Below are positions 9,979 through 18,239 of a stretch of 64,000 nt of DNA, piece after piece. The position numbers and the translations under genes are program-made. Source of the stretch: Bdellovibrionia bacterium (GTDB lineage: Bacteria; Bdellovibrionota; Bdellovibrionia; Bdellovibrionales; JAGQZY01); NCBI GenBank assembly GCA_030427805.1, contig JAUICP010000001.1, positions 248,001-312,000 on the forward strand, written 5' to 3'. Position 1 is the first letter of the stretch, and the number at the start of each line of letters is the position of its first letter. The notes beneath the pieces are model-generated. The model was not told the DNA's origin. It searched no databases and worked only from the letters and a program-made list of their open reading frames with translations.

Positions 9979-10724
9979 TAAACGACATTGGTGGCTGCCT
10001 TATATTTTTGGGGCAAATGTTTAAGACGGCCTTGGTGAGCCGCGTTCGCCGGTCGGAGGTCTTTGAGCAAATATGGAAAGTCACGATCCAAAGTCTTTCT
10101 ACGACGGCCCTTGCCGGTTTTTTTGTGGGTGCGATCATGACAGTTCAATTTACTCTTCAAGTTAAGCAATTTGGAGCTTTAGGGTTTTTAGGGGGACTGG
10201 CCACCAGTGGAACCGTTAGAGAGGTGGGCCCCCTCTTAATTGCATTTATGTTGAGTGGAAAAGTTGGCGCCTACACATCGGCAGAGCTTGGGACAATGAA
10301 GGTTACAGAGCAAATCGATGCAATTCGTTGTTTGGGGGCTAATCCGTTTCAAGAAATTATTTTTCCTCGATTTGTTGGTATAATTGTTTCTAGCTTCTTC
10401 CTTTTGGTTGCGGGTTTGGCAATGTCTATTTTTGGTGGCTTACTCATGGGGATCGTCTTTTCAGGGATCACGTCCCAAGAATATTTACGACATATTCCAA
10501 CGATCGTTACAGGTTACTCCATTGTTTCGGGTCTGTTTAAGTGCCTTGTTTTTGCCTTTGTCTTAGCGGCTGTATGTACTTACAAAGGGTATACGGCCTC
10601 TGGTGGTGCAAAAGGGGTCGGTAACGCTGTCATCTCGACAGCTGTAACAACAATGGTTGGTTTAGTTATTTTTGACTGGTTAACAAGTTTGATTTCGGAT
10701 TCATTTTTGAAGGTGTTTTACTAG
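9957..10724 (+). CDS. MlaE-like permease 1
   Basis: 255 residues with about five membrane spans and the MlaE core: GAIMTVQFTLQV, REVGPLLIAFMLSGKVGAYTSAELGTMKVTEQIDA, then FPRFVGIIVSSFFLL. Inner-membrane subunit of an MCE lipid transporter. The ATG at 9957 has GGAGG upstream and lies 22 bp inside the second ATPase gene, so translation is coupled. Confidence 0.9.
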   Translation: MGSFTYVINDIGGCLIFLGQMFKTALVSRVRRSEVFEQIWKVTIQSLSTTALAGFFVGAIMTVQFTLQVKQFGALGFLGGLATSGTVREVGPLLIAFMLSGKVGAYTSAELGTMKVTEQIDAIRCLGANPFQEIIFPRFVGIIVSSFFLLVAGLAMSIFGGLLMGIVFSGITSQEYLRHIPTIVTGYSIVSGLFKCLVFAFVLAAVCTYKGYTASGGAKGVGNAVISTAVTTMVGLVIFDWLTSLISDSFLKVFY

Positions 10725-11497
10725 TGGTTACATATATTGGAAGCTCCGTTATACAAGCCTATTACTTTGCTGTTGAGTTTATTAATCTCATAGTAAATAC
10801 CGGCATTCAGGTTGTTAAGCCACCCTACAAAATTTCTGATATTTTTAAACAGATTTACCTCATTGGAAATAAGAGTGTCGTTATTATCGCATTCTGTGTC
10901 GCCTCAGCCGCGGTAGTAACGATCATTGAATCTTCGTTTCACATGAAGATAGTCATTCAAAATGATTCTTTGGTTCCAGGATTTGCTAGCTTACTTATCC
11001 TGAGGGAACTTGGGGTTGTGGTTATGGCTCTTCTTTTAACCTCCAAAATTGGCGCGGGAATGACCGCGGAAATCGGTTCAATGAAGATAACTGAGCAGAT
11101 CGAAGCTCTTAAGATGTTGGGAATCGACCCCGTGAACTTCTTGGTAGTTCCTAGACTTATTGGCTGTACAATTGCTGGCGCTTTACTCAGTATCATCGCA
11201 AATATTGTCTGCCTCACTTCTGCTTACTTTGTTAGCCAATTATACCTTGGTTTTACTTCTGGGAGCTTTTTAACAGCGATGAGGACTTTCGTTGAGTTTA
11301 ATGACTTAATTTTTGCGACTATAAAAGGGGCAGTATTTTGCTCGGTAATACCACTCATTAGTTGCTTTCATGGCTTTCGCTGTGAGGCTGGTGCCGAAGG
11401 TGTAGGTACCGCAACCACCCAAAGTGTTGTCCATTCTTCGATCGCGATTATTATACTAGACTTCATTCTTTCGTATATATTTACTTACTTTTATTAG
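10724..11497 (+). CDS. MlaE-like permease 2
   Basis: 257 residues, a divergent paralogue of the preceding permease: RELGVVVMALLLTSKIGAG followed by EIGSMKITEQIEALKMLG matches the same MlaE core. GTG start overlapping the previous TAG by one base. Two different permeases beside two different ATPases suggest an obligate heteromeric inner-membrane core, unlike the homodimeric E. coli MlaFE (inference). Confidence 0.88.
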   Translation: MVTYIGSSVIQAYYFAVEFINLIVNTGIQVVKPPYKISDIFKQIYLIGNKSVVIIAFCVASAAVVTIIESSFHMKIVIQNDSLVPGFASLLILRELGVVVMALLLTSKIGAGMTAEIGSMKITEQIEALKMLGIDPVNFLVVPRLIGCTIAGALLSIIANIVCLTSAYFVSQLYLGFTSGSFLTAMRTFVEFNDLIFATIKGAVFCSVIPLISCFHGFRCEAGAEGVGTATTQSVVHSSIAIIILDFILSYIFTYFY

Positions 11498-11549
11498 CCT
11501 TTGATTCTTTAGTTGGTCTTATCAGGTTATCCTTATATTGAGGGACTTT

Positions 11550-12323
11550 ATGAAACCAGAAACTAAAGTTGGATTTCTATTTATTACTGCGATTATTATG
11601 GTTGCTGGCTTTGCCTACTATCTAGGGGTTCTCAACCCTTTTAAAGATACCTATGAATTAAAATTACTATATAACTTTGCAGGTGGCATAGAAGTTGGTT
11701 CACCGGTCCGTGCTATGGGAATAAAAGTTGGTCAGGTTAAGAGTATAGACTTTACTCCAGGCGAAAAGTGGATGGATGAAGAAGTAAAGCTCACTATTCA
11801 GGTGCAAATTGAAAAGAAAGCTTGGAACTCAATAAAAAAGGACAGCAAATTTTATATAAATTTAGCCGGAGTCATTGGTGAGAAGTATATAGAAGTGACG
11901 CCTGGAACATCTGACGCCCTTGGTTTTCAAAGTGGTGAGAAGGCTCGAGGAATCGATCCTCCAAGAATCGATCAGCTTTTAAGTCAGGGTTACGCCTTAG
12001 CGGGAAAAATTTTGGAAATTGTTGAAAAGAATGAGGGTACATTTACAGATACCTTAGGAAAGATGAACAATCTGGTGCAAAACCTAAACAGGACCTTAGT
12101 ACTAATTGAAAAACTCTCTAAAAAAGAAGATTTCAAGAAGATCAGCAAAAACCTTGCCTTGATGTCAGATGATTTATTGATTTTGACCTCTCGGTTAAGG
12201 GGGCCTGAGGCGGATGAAACTCTAAAACTCCTCAGAGAACTCCTGTTTCGCCTTAAAGATTTGGATGAAAAGTCCATTAGAAAATTCCTGCAAGACGAAG
12301 GAATCCGCGCAAAAATCTTTTGA
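11550..12323 (+). CDS. MlaD-like MCE domain protein
   Basis: 257 residues from the ATG at 11550 (GAGGG upstream; an in-frame TTG at 11538 is less likely). One N-terminal membrane span (VGFLFITAIIMVAGFAYYLG), then a single MCE domain (about 40-120, with AGGIEVGSPVRAMGIKVGQV and AGVIGEKYIEVTPG), then a long helical tail. MCE proteins form hexameric rings that bind and pass lipids across the periplasm. Only one MCE gene serves the doubled ABC core. Confidence 0.9.
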   Translation: MKPETKVGFLFITAIIMVAGFAYYLGVLNPFKDTYELKLLYNFAGGIEVGSPVRAMGIKVGQVKSIDFTPGEKWMDEEVKLTIQVQIEKKAWNSIKKDSKFYINLAGVIGEKYIEVTPGTSDALGFQSGEKARGIDPPRIDQLLSQGYALAGKILEIVEKNEGTFTDTLGKMNNLVQNLNRTLVLIEKLSKKEDFKKISKNLALMSDDLLILTSRLRGPEADETLKLLRELLFRLKDLDEKSIRKFLQDEGIRAKIF

Positions 12324-12349
12324 TTGAAGTTGTCGAAGTTATTGAATTC

Positions 12350-12364
12350 ACTGAGGTCCTCAGT
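12350..12364. promoter_or_regulatory. 15-bp perfect palindrome upstream of the 697-residue exported protein gene
   Basis: ACTGAGG-T-CCTCAGT is a 7-1-7 perfect dyad ending 11 bp before the ATG at 12376. It could be an operator or a small leader hairpin. No T-run follows, so it is not a rho-independent terminator. Confidence 0.4.
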
Positions 12365-12375
12365 AGAATAGTCTT

Positions 12376-14469
12376 ATGAAACGGCTTCTTTTAATTATTA
12401 CTCTCACTTTTTTTTCTGCTATTTCCCTTGATGCAAAGTCTTTATCGCGGGCCCAAGAAACTTTTATTAAAAATATCAAATCTAAAATGGCAACACGATC
12501 TCGCGACAAGGTTCCGCAGATCGTTTTACGAAGAATCGCTTTTGAAAAAAAGAGGTCGAAGGGTCAGTCTTCAGCTTTTATTTTTGAACTCTATGCTCTC
12601 GCTATAAATTCTAGTTTTTCATCGAGATCAGAAAAAGAAAGCGGAAGAATTTTAAGTCAACTTAAGAAGGACCTTAAGTCTTTGCAGGGCATTCAATCAG
12701 TAGAACTTATGCCTTTGTTCGAGCTATTTTCTGACCATGAAAAAAACAAAGCTTTATTAGACCGTTTACTCAGTGATTTAATTAAAGATGCCGAAGTTCC
12801 CCTAACTCTGAAAAATCACCTTTATCCAACTTATATTAATCGGCTCGTAATTGTGCCCAGAGATAAGATCGTTGCGTTTGGAGAATGGCTGCGACTCGTT
12901 AGAGAGAATGAAAAGTCATCTTCTTATGAGGAAGCTTTGGCTCGTATTTACTTGTCTAATGAGTTTATTGAGCAATCTCGCCCTGAAGAAGCTCTTGATC
13001 AAAAAGAAGCGGCCATTTCAATTGTTGAAACTCAGCTCAATGAAAAAAAACAAATAGATACGCTGACCTTTATCGAGTTGTTGAGAATTCTCAATAAAGA
13101 ACAACAGAATACGTTAGCGCAAAAGTTATTAGGATTTTTTAATGATCAAATTAAAGAGCGAAGTGAAGAAGAAAGACGTTTTATAAGAGAAAGCACGGCT
13201 CTTGTAGAGTTCGAAATATTCTATCCAGAGAAAAATTTCGAAAGTATATTGGCTCTAATTCCAACAATATCTGCAAAAATAACGAAATTAAATAAAGAGC
13301 GAGCGGGCAGTCTGTTTGCAAAGATCTTGGACATATATTCCGAAGCGCCAGAGCTAACCCACCTCAAGGAGATACTAGAGGCCTTTGTTTTGGTTTTTGG
13401 TAAGAAAGTGACTGGACTAAAAGCGGAGACAAGAGAGCTTTTATTGGATAATTTGGTGGCTTTGGCTTCATCAATCGATAGCAAACGATCTTATAATTAC
13501 TTAGACCCACTTTACCCTCCGATACAGGCGCTCTTAAATCAACCAGGAGCGATCGAAAAACCAAACTATGCTCTTTTGTTAGGAGAAATCTTTCAAAGGG
13601 TTGGAAGGGAATCTCAGGCCCTTGAGATCTTTAGAAACTGCTACATCCGAAAGTTTGTTGGTTTCAAACTCAAAAAAGATCACGTTAAGTGCTTGCGCCT
13701 AGAAACCTATTTATTAATTCGTTCGGGAAAATCAGAGCGTTACGAGAATTTGGCTCCTAAAATTGAACAGCTCCTTAAGACCTACAATTTTGAAGACCCA
13801 GTAGAGAAGACACGCTTGCGAGTCAGTGTCGCCTTAAATCACCTTATAAACTCTCGGTTCAAAGAAACACTTGATGTCTTAGACAGTATTAAGTCGAGCC
13901 TTTCGGGCGGCGAAAATGTTTATTTTAAGAGTATCTATGACATTTATTCAGCGGCTGTTTTCAATGCCACAGGTAAAGAAGACGAGGCTTTAAAGCGGGC
14001 AGATGAAATAGAAAACCTCTTTGTTGCTCAATTTGGAAAAAATGTATCAACATTGAATATTCCATATAGAATTCGCACAGAGTCTTTCCTTCTAAAGAAA
14101 GATGTAAAGCAGGCCAATCAAGCCTATGTGGAAATGCAAAGGTTTTATCGACTGAACAAACCCTATATTCATTTTGATAGGGTGCTAGGGCTTTTACGGG
14201 GCCTATCCTTAGCTTACTTAATAAAGTCGGACTCGCTGGTTGATGAATTGGAAAATGATTTTGAGCAGTATTGTGGTCTTGGTGATCAATATGAATCCTA
14301 TAAAGATCTCATCGAGCTATGGAAAGTCCTCTTTAACGAACAGAAGACGGGAAAAAAGGAGCCGGCAAAGACGACGGCCCTTATGCAAAAAATTGCGAAG
14401 AATTTTGGAGAGAACAATTTATTGGTTTTTATGAATAAAAAATTTGTTAAAGTACTTACAGAAAAGTGA
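12376..14469 (+). CDS. large exported helical-repeat protein, unknown family
   Basis: 697 residues. Signal peptide MKRLLLIITLTFFSAISLDA. The rest is almost wholly alpha-helical and reads like degenerate TPR/solenoid repeats (for example LGEIFQRVGRESQALEIF near residue 400). No enzymatic motif and few cysteines. It follows the MCE operon by 52 bp on the same strand and runs into a small outer-membrane barrel, so it may be a periplasmic partner of the lipid transporter; that link rests on position only. Confidence 0.7.
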   Translation: MKRLLLIITLTFFSAISLDAKSLSRAQETFIKNIKSKMATRSRDKVPQIVLRRIAFEKKRSKGQSSAFIFELYALAINSSFSSRSEKESGRILSQLKKDLKSLQGIQSVELMPLFELFSDHEKNKALLDRLLSDLIKDAEVPLTLKNHLYPTYINRLVIVPRDKIVAFGEWLRLVRENEKSSSYEEALARIYLSNEFIEQSRPEEALDQKEAAISIVETQLNEKKQIDTLTFIELLRILNKEQQNTLAQKLLGFFNDQIKERSEEERRFIRESTALVEFEIFYPEKNFESILALIPTISAKITKLNKERAGSLFAKILDIYSEAPELTHLKEILEAFVLVFGKKVTGLKAETRELLLDNLVALASSIDSKRSYNYLDPLYPPIQALLNQPGAIEKPNYALLLGEIFQRVGRESQALEIFRNCYIRKFVGFKLKKDHVKCLRLETYLLIRSGKSERYENLAPKIEQLLKTYNFEDPVEKTRLRVSVALNHLINSRFKETLDVLDSIKSSLSGGENVYFKSIYDIYSAAVFNATGKEDEALKRADEIENLFVAQFGKNVSTLNIPYRIRTESFLLKKDVKQANQAYVEMQRFYRLNKPYIHFDRVLGLLRGLSLAYLIKSDSLVDELENDFEQYCGLGDQYESYKDLIELWKVLFNEQKTGKKEPAKTTALMQKIAKNFGENNLLVFMNKKFVKVLTEK

Positions 14470-14477
14470 GGAAACCA

Positions 14478-15089
14478 ATGAAAACTCAAAAGCTAACGTT
14501 ACTTCTAATAATCCTCTTCTTCTCAGTTCAAGCACAAACGGCGATACTTGTAGAAGATGGCGGAAAGCCCGTATCAAGAACTTCACAAAGTTATTCAAAA
14601 GAGGCGGTAGATGGAGATTCGTTTCGTTCTTTAAGGCGGGCCGGATTAGGTCTGAGCCTAAGCGGACCGGTTGGAAGTTTCGGAGCCCTTCTCGATCTCA
14701 ATTTTTCTTCAAGATGGACAGGATCTTTGGCCTATGGAGGTTCATTGGATTTTCAATCCTTTGTTGTTCAGGCCAAGCATTACTTTACGTCGACTCGATT
14801 TGCTCCCTATTTTGGTTTTGGCTATACGCGATGGTTTAAGAAAAAATCGGGTGTGCCTTTAGAAGACACCACTCCCAGCTATCTTTTTACTGAATTTCTC
14901 TCTGACGAACAAAAAAGTGAGGGCGGCTTTGCCGAAAATCTTCTTTTTTCGAGTATCGGAGTACAGTTTTTTCAGACCAAAGGTGAGTGGGCGGGATATA
15001 GTTTCGGTCTCGAGGTCAATTTATTGATGGATCCGGTGGATTTAGTGGTAGCTCCCACTGGAGCGTTCAATATGTTCTATTATTTCTAG
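14478..15089 (+). CDS. small outer-membrane beta-barrel protein
   Basis: 203 residues from the ATG at 14478 (GAGGAAA upstream; a GTG four codons earlier overlaps that site). Signal peptide MKTQKLTLLLIILFFSVQAQ. The mature chain alternates polar and hydrophobic residues with many aromatic belts (FAPYFGFGYTRWF) and ends in FNMFYYF, the C-terminal aromatic signature recognised by the BAM complex. No family name recognised. It begins 8 bp after the stop of the preceding exported protein. Confidence 0.72.
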   Translation: MKTQKLTLLLIILFFSVQAQTAILVEDGGKPVSRTSQSYSKEAVDGDSFRSLRRAGLGLSLSGPVGSFGALLDLNFSSRWTGSLAYGGSLDFQSFVVQAKHYFTSTRFAPYFGFGYTRWFKKKSGVPLEDTTPSYLFTEFLSDEQKSEGGFAENLLFSSIGVQFFQTKGEWAGYSFGLEVNLLMDPVDLVVAPTGAFNMFYYF

Positions 15090-15114
15090 TTAATTCTCAG
15101 ATTTAGACAAAAAA

Positions 15115-15138
15115 AAGCCCTTGGTTTCCCAAGGGCTT
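15115..15138 (-). terminator. rho-independent terminator of the histone-like gene
   Basis: A 10-bp perfect stem (AAGCCCTTGG / CCAAGGGCTT) with a 4-base loop. Read on the minus strand the stem is followed by a run of Ts, so it ends transcription of the Lys/Ala-rich gene; it may also slow plus-strand transcripts arriving from the barrel gene. Confidence 0.85.
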
Positions 15139-15160
15139 ATGAGTTCTAAAGAAAGAAAGA

Positions 15161-15466
15161 TTACTTCTTCTTACGAGCAGTTCTCTTCTTTGCGGCCTTT
15201 TTGCGAGTAGTCTTCTTCTTAGTAGACTTCTTCTTAGCAGCTTTTTTACGAGTTGCTTTCTTCTTTGTAGCCTTCTTCTTCTTCTTAGCAGCTTTTCTAG
15301 TAGTCTTCTTCTTAGCCGCCTTCTTACGAGTAGCCTTCTTCTTAGTAGACTTTTTCTTCGTAGTCTTTTTCTTAGCAGCTTTTCTAGTAGTCTTTTTCTT
15401 AGTTGCTTTCTTTCTTGTTGTTTTTTTCTTAGTTGCTTTTTTAGCGGCCTTTCTTTTCTTAGCCAT
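15161..15466 (-). CDS. Lys/Ala-rich histone H1-like DNA-binding protein
   Basis: 101 residues made almost only of Lys, Ala, Thr and Arg, arranged as imperfect repeats such as KKATKKKTTRKAAKKK. This resembles the C-terminal tail of eukaryotic histone H1, chlamydial Hc2 and AlgP. Such proteins coat and compact DNA. The gene has its own promoter, a perfect AGGAGG site upstream of the ATG at 15466 and a strong terminator, all signs of high expression. Low complexity makes homology hard to prove; function is by composition. Confidence 0.85.
   Translation of the reverse strand: MAKKRKAAKKATKKKTTRKKATKKKTTRKAAKKKTTKKKSTKKKATRKKAAKKKTTRKAAKKKKKATKKKATRKKAAKKKSTKKKTTRKKAAKKRTARKKK
15161..15466. repeat. 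imperfect short tandem repeats coding KKxxTKK/AAKKK units
   Basis: The coding region is built from units of roughly 15-30 bases rich in CTTCTT and TTAGCAGC on the plus strand. Such arrays can slip and change length between strains. Confidence 0.6.
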
Positions 15467-15524
15467 GTTGTCTCCTCCTAGGATGAGTTCCTGTTGTTAA
15501 ACTTAAGAAGTCTTCTCAGTTTTT

Positions 15525-15552
15525 AGTCTACAGTTGTGACTATGATCGTCAA
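15525..15552 (-). promoter_or_regulatory. promoter of the histone-like gene
   Basis: On the minus strand TTGACG (15552-15547), a 16-bp spacer and TAGACT (15530-15525). The transcript would start near 15518, giving a leader of about 50 nt that ends in the AGGAGG ribosome-binding site. Confidence 0.55.
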
Positions 15553-15615
15553 TAAAAAATTTATTCTTTAGTATTTTTTTTGCTTATTTGGTTTTTTGGA
15601 AAGTGAGAAATCAAT

Positions 15616-16362
15616 ATGTCTGAATACTTCTATCTAATGTTCGGGTTTTTGTTCGCATTACGAATTTTAAAAACACAAAGTCGAAAAGTTTTTCTCGGAA
15701 AAAGAGCAGTGACAATTATCGGCACGGGTGTTTTTTTCTGGATATTTTTATTTGTTTGGCGTGATTATACGATTGCATCACACGCTTTGTTTCCCGCTGT
15801 AGTACCTGCTTTCGTGGTATTTTTGGGTATCGAAATTTATAAAATTCACTACTTCAAAAATCTCGATGAAGAGATCTTAAGATACGTACAATTTTGTTGT
15901 TTGGAACTCAACATGGGTCATAGTTTTCAGCAATCAATGAAGAGTGCAAAGGCTCAAGTGGGTGCAAAATACCTTAAAATGTTCGAAGTATTCTTAGAAA
16001 ATGTGTCTTTTTCACAACACAATAGTATTGAAATTGGTGTTTTTCCCCGGCAATTTTATGAGTTTATTTCTAATTTTAGTCGGATTTTTAATCATAAAGG
16101 GTCCCAAATTGTTGCAACAAAGTCCTACTTGGAGTGTTTAAAAACAAAACGTTTGATCCGACATAAGTCCGGACAATTGAGTTTCCAATCCAAATTACAA
16201 GCTATTGTTCTTGGTATTTTCTATGCAGTTTGCTTGGTTTATATGCTGCGATTTCATTATTCTGATGAACTTAAAACAACTTTTATAAGCTCCTTAGTTC
16301 TCTTTATATTGGGGCAACTATGGATTTGGAAAAAGGGAGACTCCTATAAATGGAAGGTGTAG
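15616..16362 (+). CDS. membrane protein, TadB/T2SSF-like half, uncertain
   Basis: 248 residues. Hydrophobic segments near 1-20, 35-55, 58-75 and a pair near 195-240 (LQAIVLGIFYAVCLVYML, FISSLVLFILGQLWIW), with a soluble region between them (about 85-190). This helix-soluble-helix layout and the pairing with the next gene recall TadB/TadC proteins of Tad pili, but no T2SSF motif is clear. The following gene starts 13 bp before this one ends. No pilus ATPase or secretin lies nearby. Confidence 0.5.
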   Translation: MSEYFYLMFGFLFALRILKTQSRKVFLGKRAVTIIGTGVFFWIFLFVWRDYTIASHALFPAVVPAFVVFLGIEIYKIHYFKNLDEEILRYVQFCCLELNMGHSFQQSMKSAKAQVGAKYLKMFEVFLENVSFSQHNSIEIGVFPRQFYEFISNFSRIFNHKGSQIVATKSYLECLKTKRLIRHKSGQLSFQSKLQAIVLGIFYAVCLVYMLRFHYSDELKTTFISSLVLFILGQLWIWKKGDSYKWKV

Positions 16363-16784
16363 CTCCTATTCTCATTCTTATGTACAAGTTACGTTCCTAT
16401 CTTGAACTCAATCTAAGTATTCGCGCGGCGATTTCGGACTTCATTCGCGACCCAATGAACTGTAGTCAGTTGCGTAGAGATATTATTATTTGGACGCGAT
16501 CATTCGATCAAGGGCAGGCGGAGCTAGGCCCTTACTTGCAAAAGTCCCCCTATAGAATGAACCTTGTGAGTCTTCTTGAGCGGGGCCTTGAGGGTGCTCC
16601 CATTCAAAGTGATTTGGATTTACTCATCGAAGAGGTCGGGCGAGCGAGTATTGCCGAAATTGAGTTTGAGACCGGAAAAATTCCATTTTTCTTGATGATT
16701 CCAACGTTCTTTTTGTTGGTACCGGCATTTTTTCTAATTTTATTTGTTCCACTGCTCAGAGAGTTTTCAAGGTTACTTGCGTGA
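16350..16784 (+). CDS. TadC/T2SSF C-terminal-like membrane protein
   Basis: 144 residues, ATG at 16350 with GGGAG upstream, inside the end of the previous gene. A cytosolic helical domain (about 15-105) ends in EEVGRASIAEIEFETGKIP and a C-terminal hydrophobic segment FFLMIPTFFLLVPAFFLILFV. That ending matches the closing pattern of TadC (a helix ending at IP/LP, then a double-hydrophobic hairpin). Shorter than a full T2SSF protein, so it is probably one half of a two-gene unit. Confidence 0.5.
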   Translation: MEGVAPILILMYKLRSYLELNLSIRAAISDFIRDPMNCSQLRRDIIIWTRSFDQGQAELGPYLQKSPYRMNLVSLLERGLEGAPIQSDLDLLIEEVGRASIAEIEFETGKIPFFLMIPTFFLLVPAFFLILFVPLLREFSRLLA

Positions 16785-17146
16785 ATTTGTTTAGATTTTT
16801 TTTTGTGATAGTTCTTTTTCTTGGAATTTTTAAAGGCAGCCCGGGGTCTAGTAAAAACCTAAAGGGAGTCCCTTTGTCGAAAACTTCAATGGATCAACCG
16901 AACTATAGATTTTCGGTATGTAGAAGGAAGTTTCGATTAGGGTTTTATGAATTGAACTGTGCTCGGCGATTTCCAAGTCTAACAAAGAAGATTCTATGTC
17001 CTTCACTAGTTAATATCTGGAACATAAATACCCTCGAAAGTTTTAAGTCATTAAACCTAGACACTAATTGTCAAAACCTATTGAGAAGGCAGCTTAGCTA
17101 TACGAATTATATGCGAAGAAATGCGGGTGTTTGGCCCAATAATTGA
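16781..17146 (+). CDS. small exported protein, unknown
   Basis: 121 residues, GTG start overlapping the previous stop (GTGA). N-terminal signal or anchor LFRFFFVIVLFLGIF, then a basic domain with four cysteines (SVCRRKF, LNCARRF, KILCPS, TNCQNLL) that could form two disulfides. No family recognised. Sits between the Tad-like pair and the kinase and is surely co-transcribed with them. Confidence 0.6.
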   Translation: MNLFRFFFVIVLFLGIFKGSPGSSKNLKGVPLSKTSMDQPNYRFSVCRRKFRLGFYELNCARRFPSLTKKILCPSLVNIWNINTLESFKSLNLDTNCQNLLRRQLSYTNYMRRNAGVWPNN

Positions 17147-18236
17147 AAATCCCAGGTTCATGGTTAAGCTCAAGATACGGGGAAACTTCGAATATAATGC
17201 AAATAAGGTCTATGCCATAGGCAGCACCTGTAGTCTTTTTAGGGCATGGAGAACTGATGAGCGTTCGTCTGACCCAGGATATATTTTAAAACGTCTCAAT
17301 TCTAAGACTCATTTCCAAGAATTCGTAAGGGAATGGACATTGATTTCACGACTTCAGTCCCCCTATGTCGTTAAACTCTACGACTTCTTTCAAAAAAATC
17401 TCAAAACTTACATTCTAATGGAGTTCATAGATGGGATGACCTTAGGTCAATTGCTATCACATAGGGATCTAGAAGACCTCGAAAAGAAATTTATCCTTTT
17501 CGAGCTGTGGAACGCCCTTCAGTATATTCACGGTGAAGACGTTTGCCACGGAGACTTAGCTCCGCAAAATGTAATGATAGATAAGAAGGGGCAGCTCAAG
17601 CTCATTGATTTTGGTGTGACAGAGAGTCTTCAGAGGGGAACCAGCGGATTTGTTGGCCCACTAAAGAAGAATTTTGGAGTTCTTTCTCGGGAATCCGATC
17701 AGGAGTCCTTTTTTTTACTCGCCTCTTGGGTATTGAACAGAAGCATAGGGCACGAACAGATGCAGAGAATTGTTCATGAGTTTTCAAAAAGGAAACATGA
17801 AGAAATTGTCTCCTATCGGCGCGATTTAGGACAAAAAATAGATCGTTTGAAAAGCGTTCCGCGAACAGAGGCATTGCCAGAAATAAGGGCTGATGGTCCT
17901 AAGGAGCGGGCTTTTGCCGGTCGATTCTTTGGCTTCAGAAAGATCGGCCCAGCGATCGTTCTCATTTTACTGCCACTATTTACAAAGTCTTTTGATAGGA
18001 CCAATAATACTCTTAGTTTTGGCATGACTCATGTAAAAATCCGAACGAAGTCCTGGATACGAGTGGCTATAAATGGCAAAGATTATGGTTATAGCCCTCT
18101 CGACTTGAGGCTTCGACCCGGACGCCATCAGATGAAGTGGACGAGTCTTTATCAAAAAGGTGAGCTCATTTTGACAATAAGGGGGCAAAAAAATAGGATT
18201 ATTAGAGATCAACACCTCTTCAGAGAAAAGAAATAA
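17121..18236 (+). CDS. eukaryotic-like protein kinase with TM and PEGA-like tail
   Basis: Up to 371 residues. Protein kinase fold: ATP lysine in YILKRL, hinge ILMEFIDGMTLGQLL, catalytic loop HGDLAPQNV (HRD replaced by HGD, Lys replaced by Ala) and metal motif IDFGVTE. A hydrophobic span (AIVLILLPLFTKSF, about 275-290) leads to a PEGA-like periplasmic domain (SWIRVAINGKDYGYSPLDL). The ATG at 17121 overlaps the previous gene by 26 bp; the in-frame ATG at 17160 just after that stop is an equally good start. The loop changes also occur in small-molecule kinases and pseudokinases, so activity is uncertain. Confidence 0.75.
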   Translation: MRVFGPIIENPRFMVKLKIRGNFEYNANKVYAIGSTCSLFRAWRTDERSSDPGYILKRLNSKTHFQEFVREWTLISRLQSPYVVKLYDFFQKNLKTYILMEFIDGMTLGQLLSHRDLEDLEKKFILFELWNALQYIHGEDVCHGDLAPQNVMIDKKGQLKLIDFGVTESLQRGTSGFVGPLKKNFGVLSRESDQESFFLLASWVLNRSIGHEQMQRIVHEFSKRKHEEIVSYRRDLGQKIDRLKSVPRTEALPEIRADGPKERAFAGRFFGFRKIGPAIVLILLPLFTKSFDRTNNTLSFGMTHVKIRTKSWIRVAINGKDYGYSPLDLRLRPGRHQMKWTSLYQKGELILTIRGQKNRIIRDQHLFREKK

Positions 18237-18239
18237 ACT

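Noticed and set aside
15201-15500. 99-codon plus-strand frame rich in Phe/Val/Ala, looking like a membrane protein
   Set aside because: It is the complement of the Lys/Ala repeats (AAG read backwards as CTT), so hydrophobicity is an artefact.
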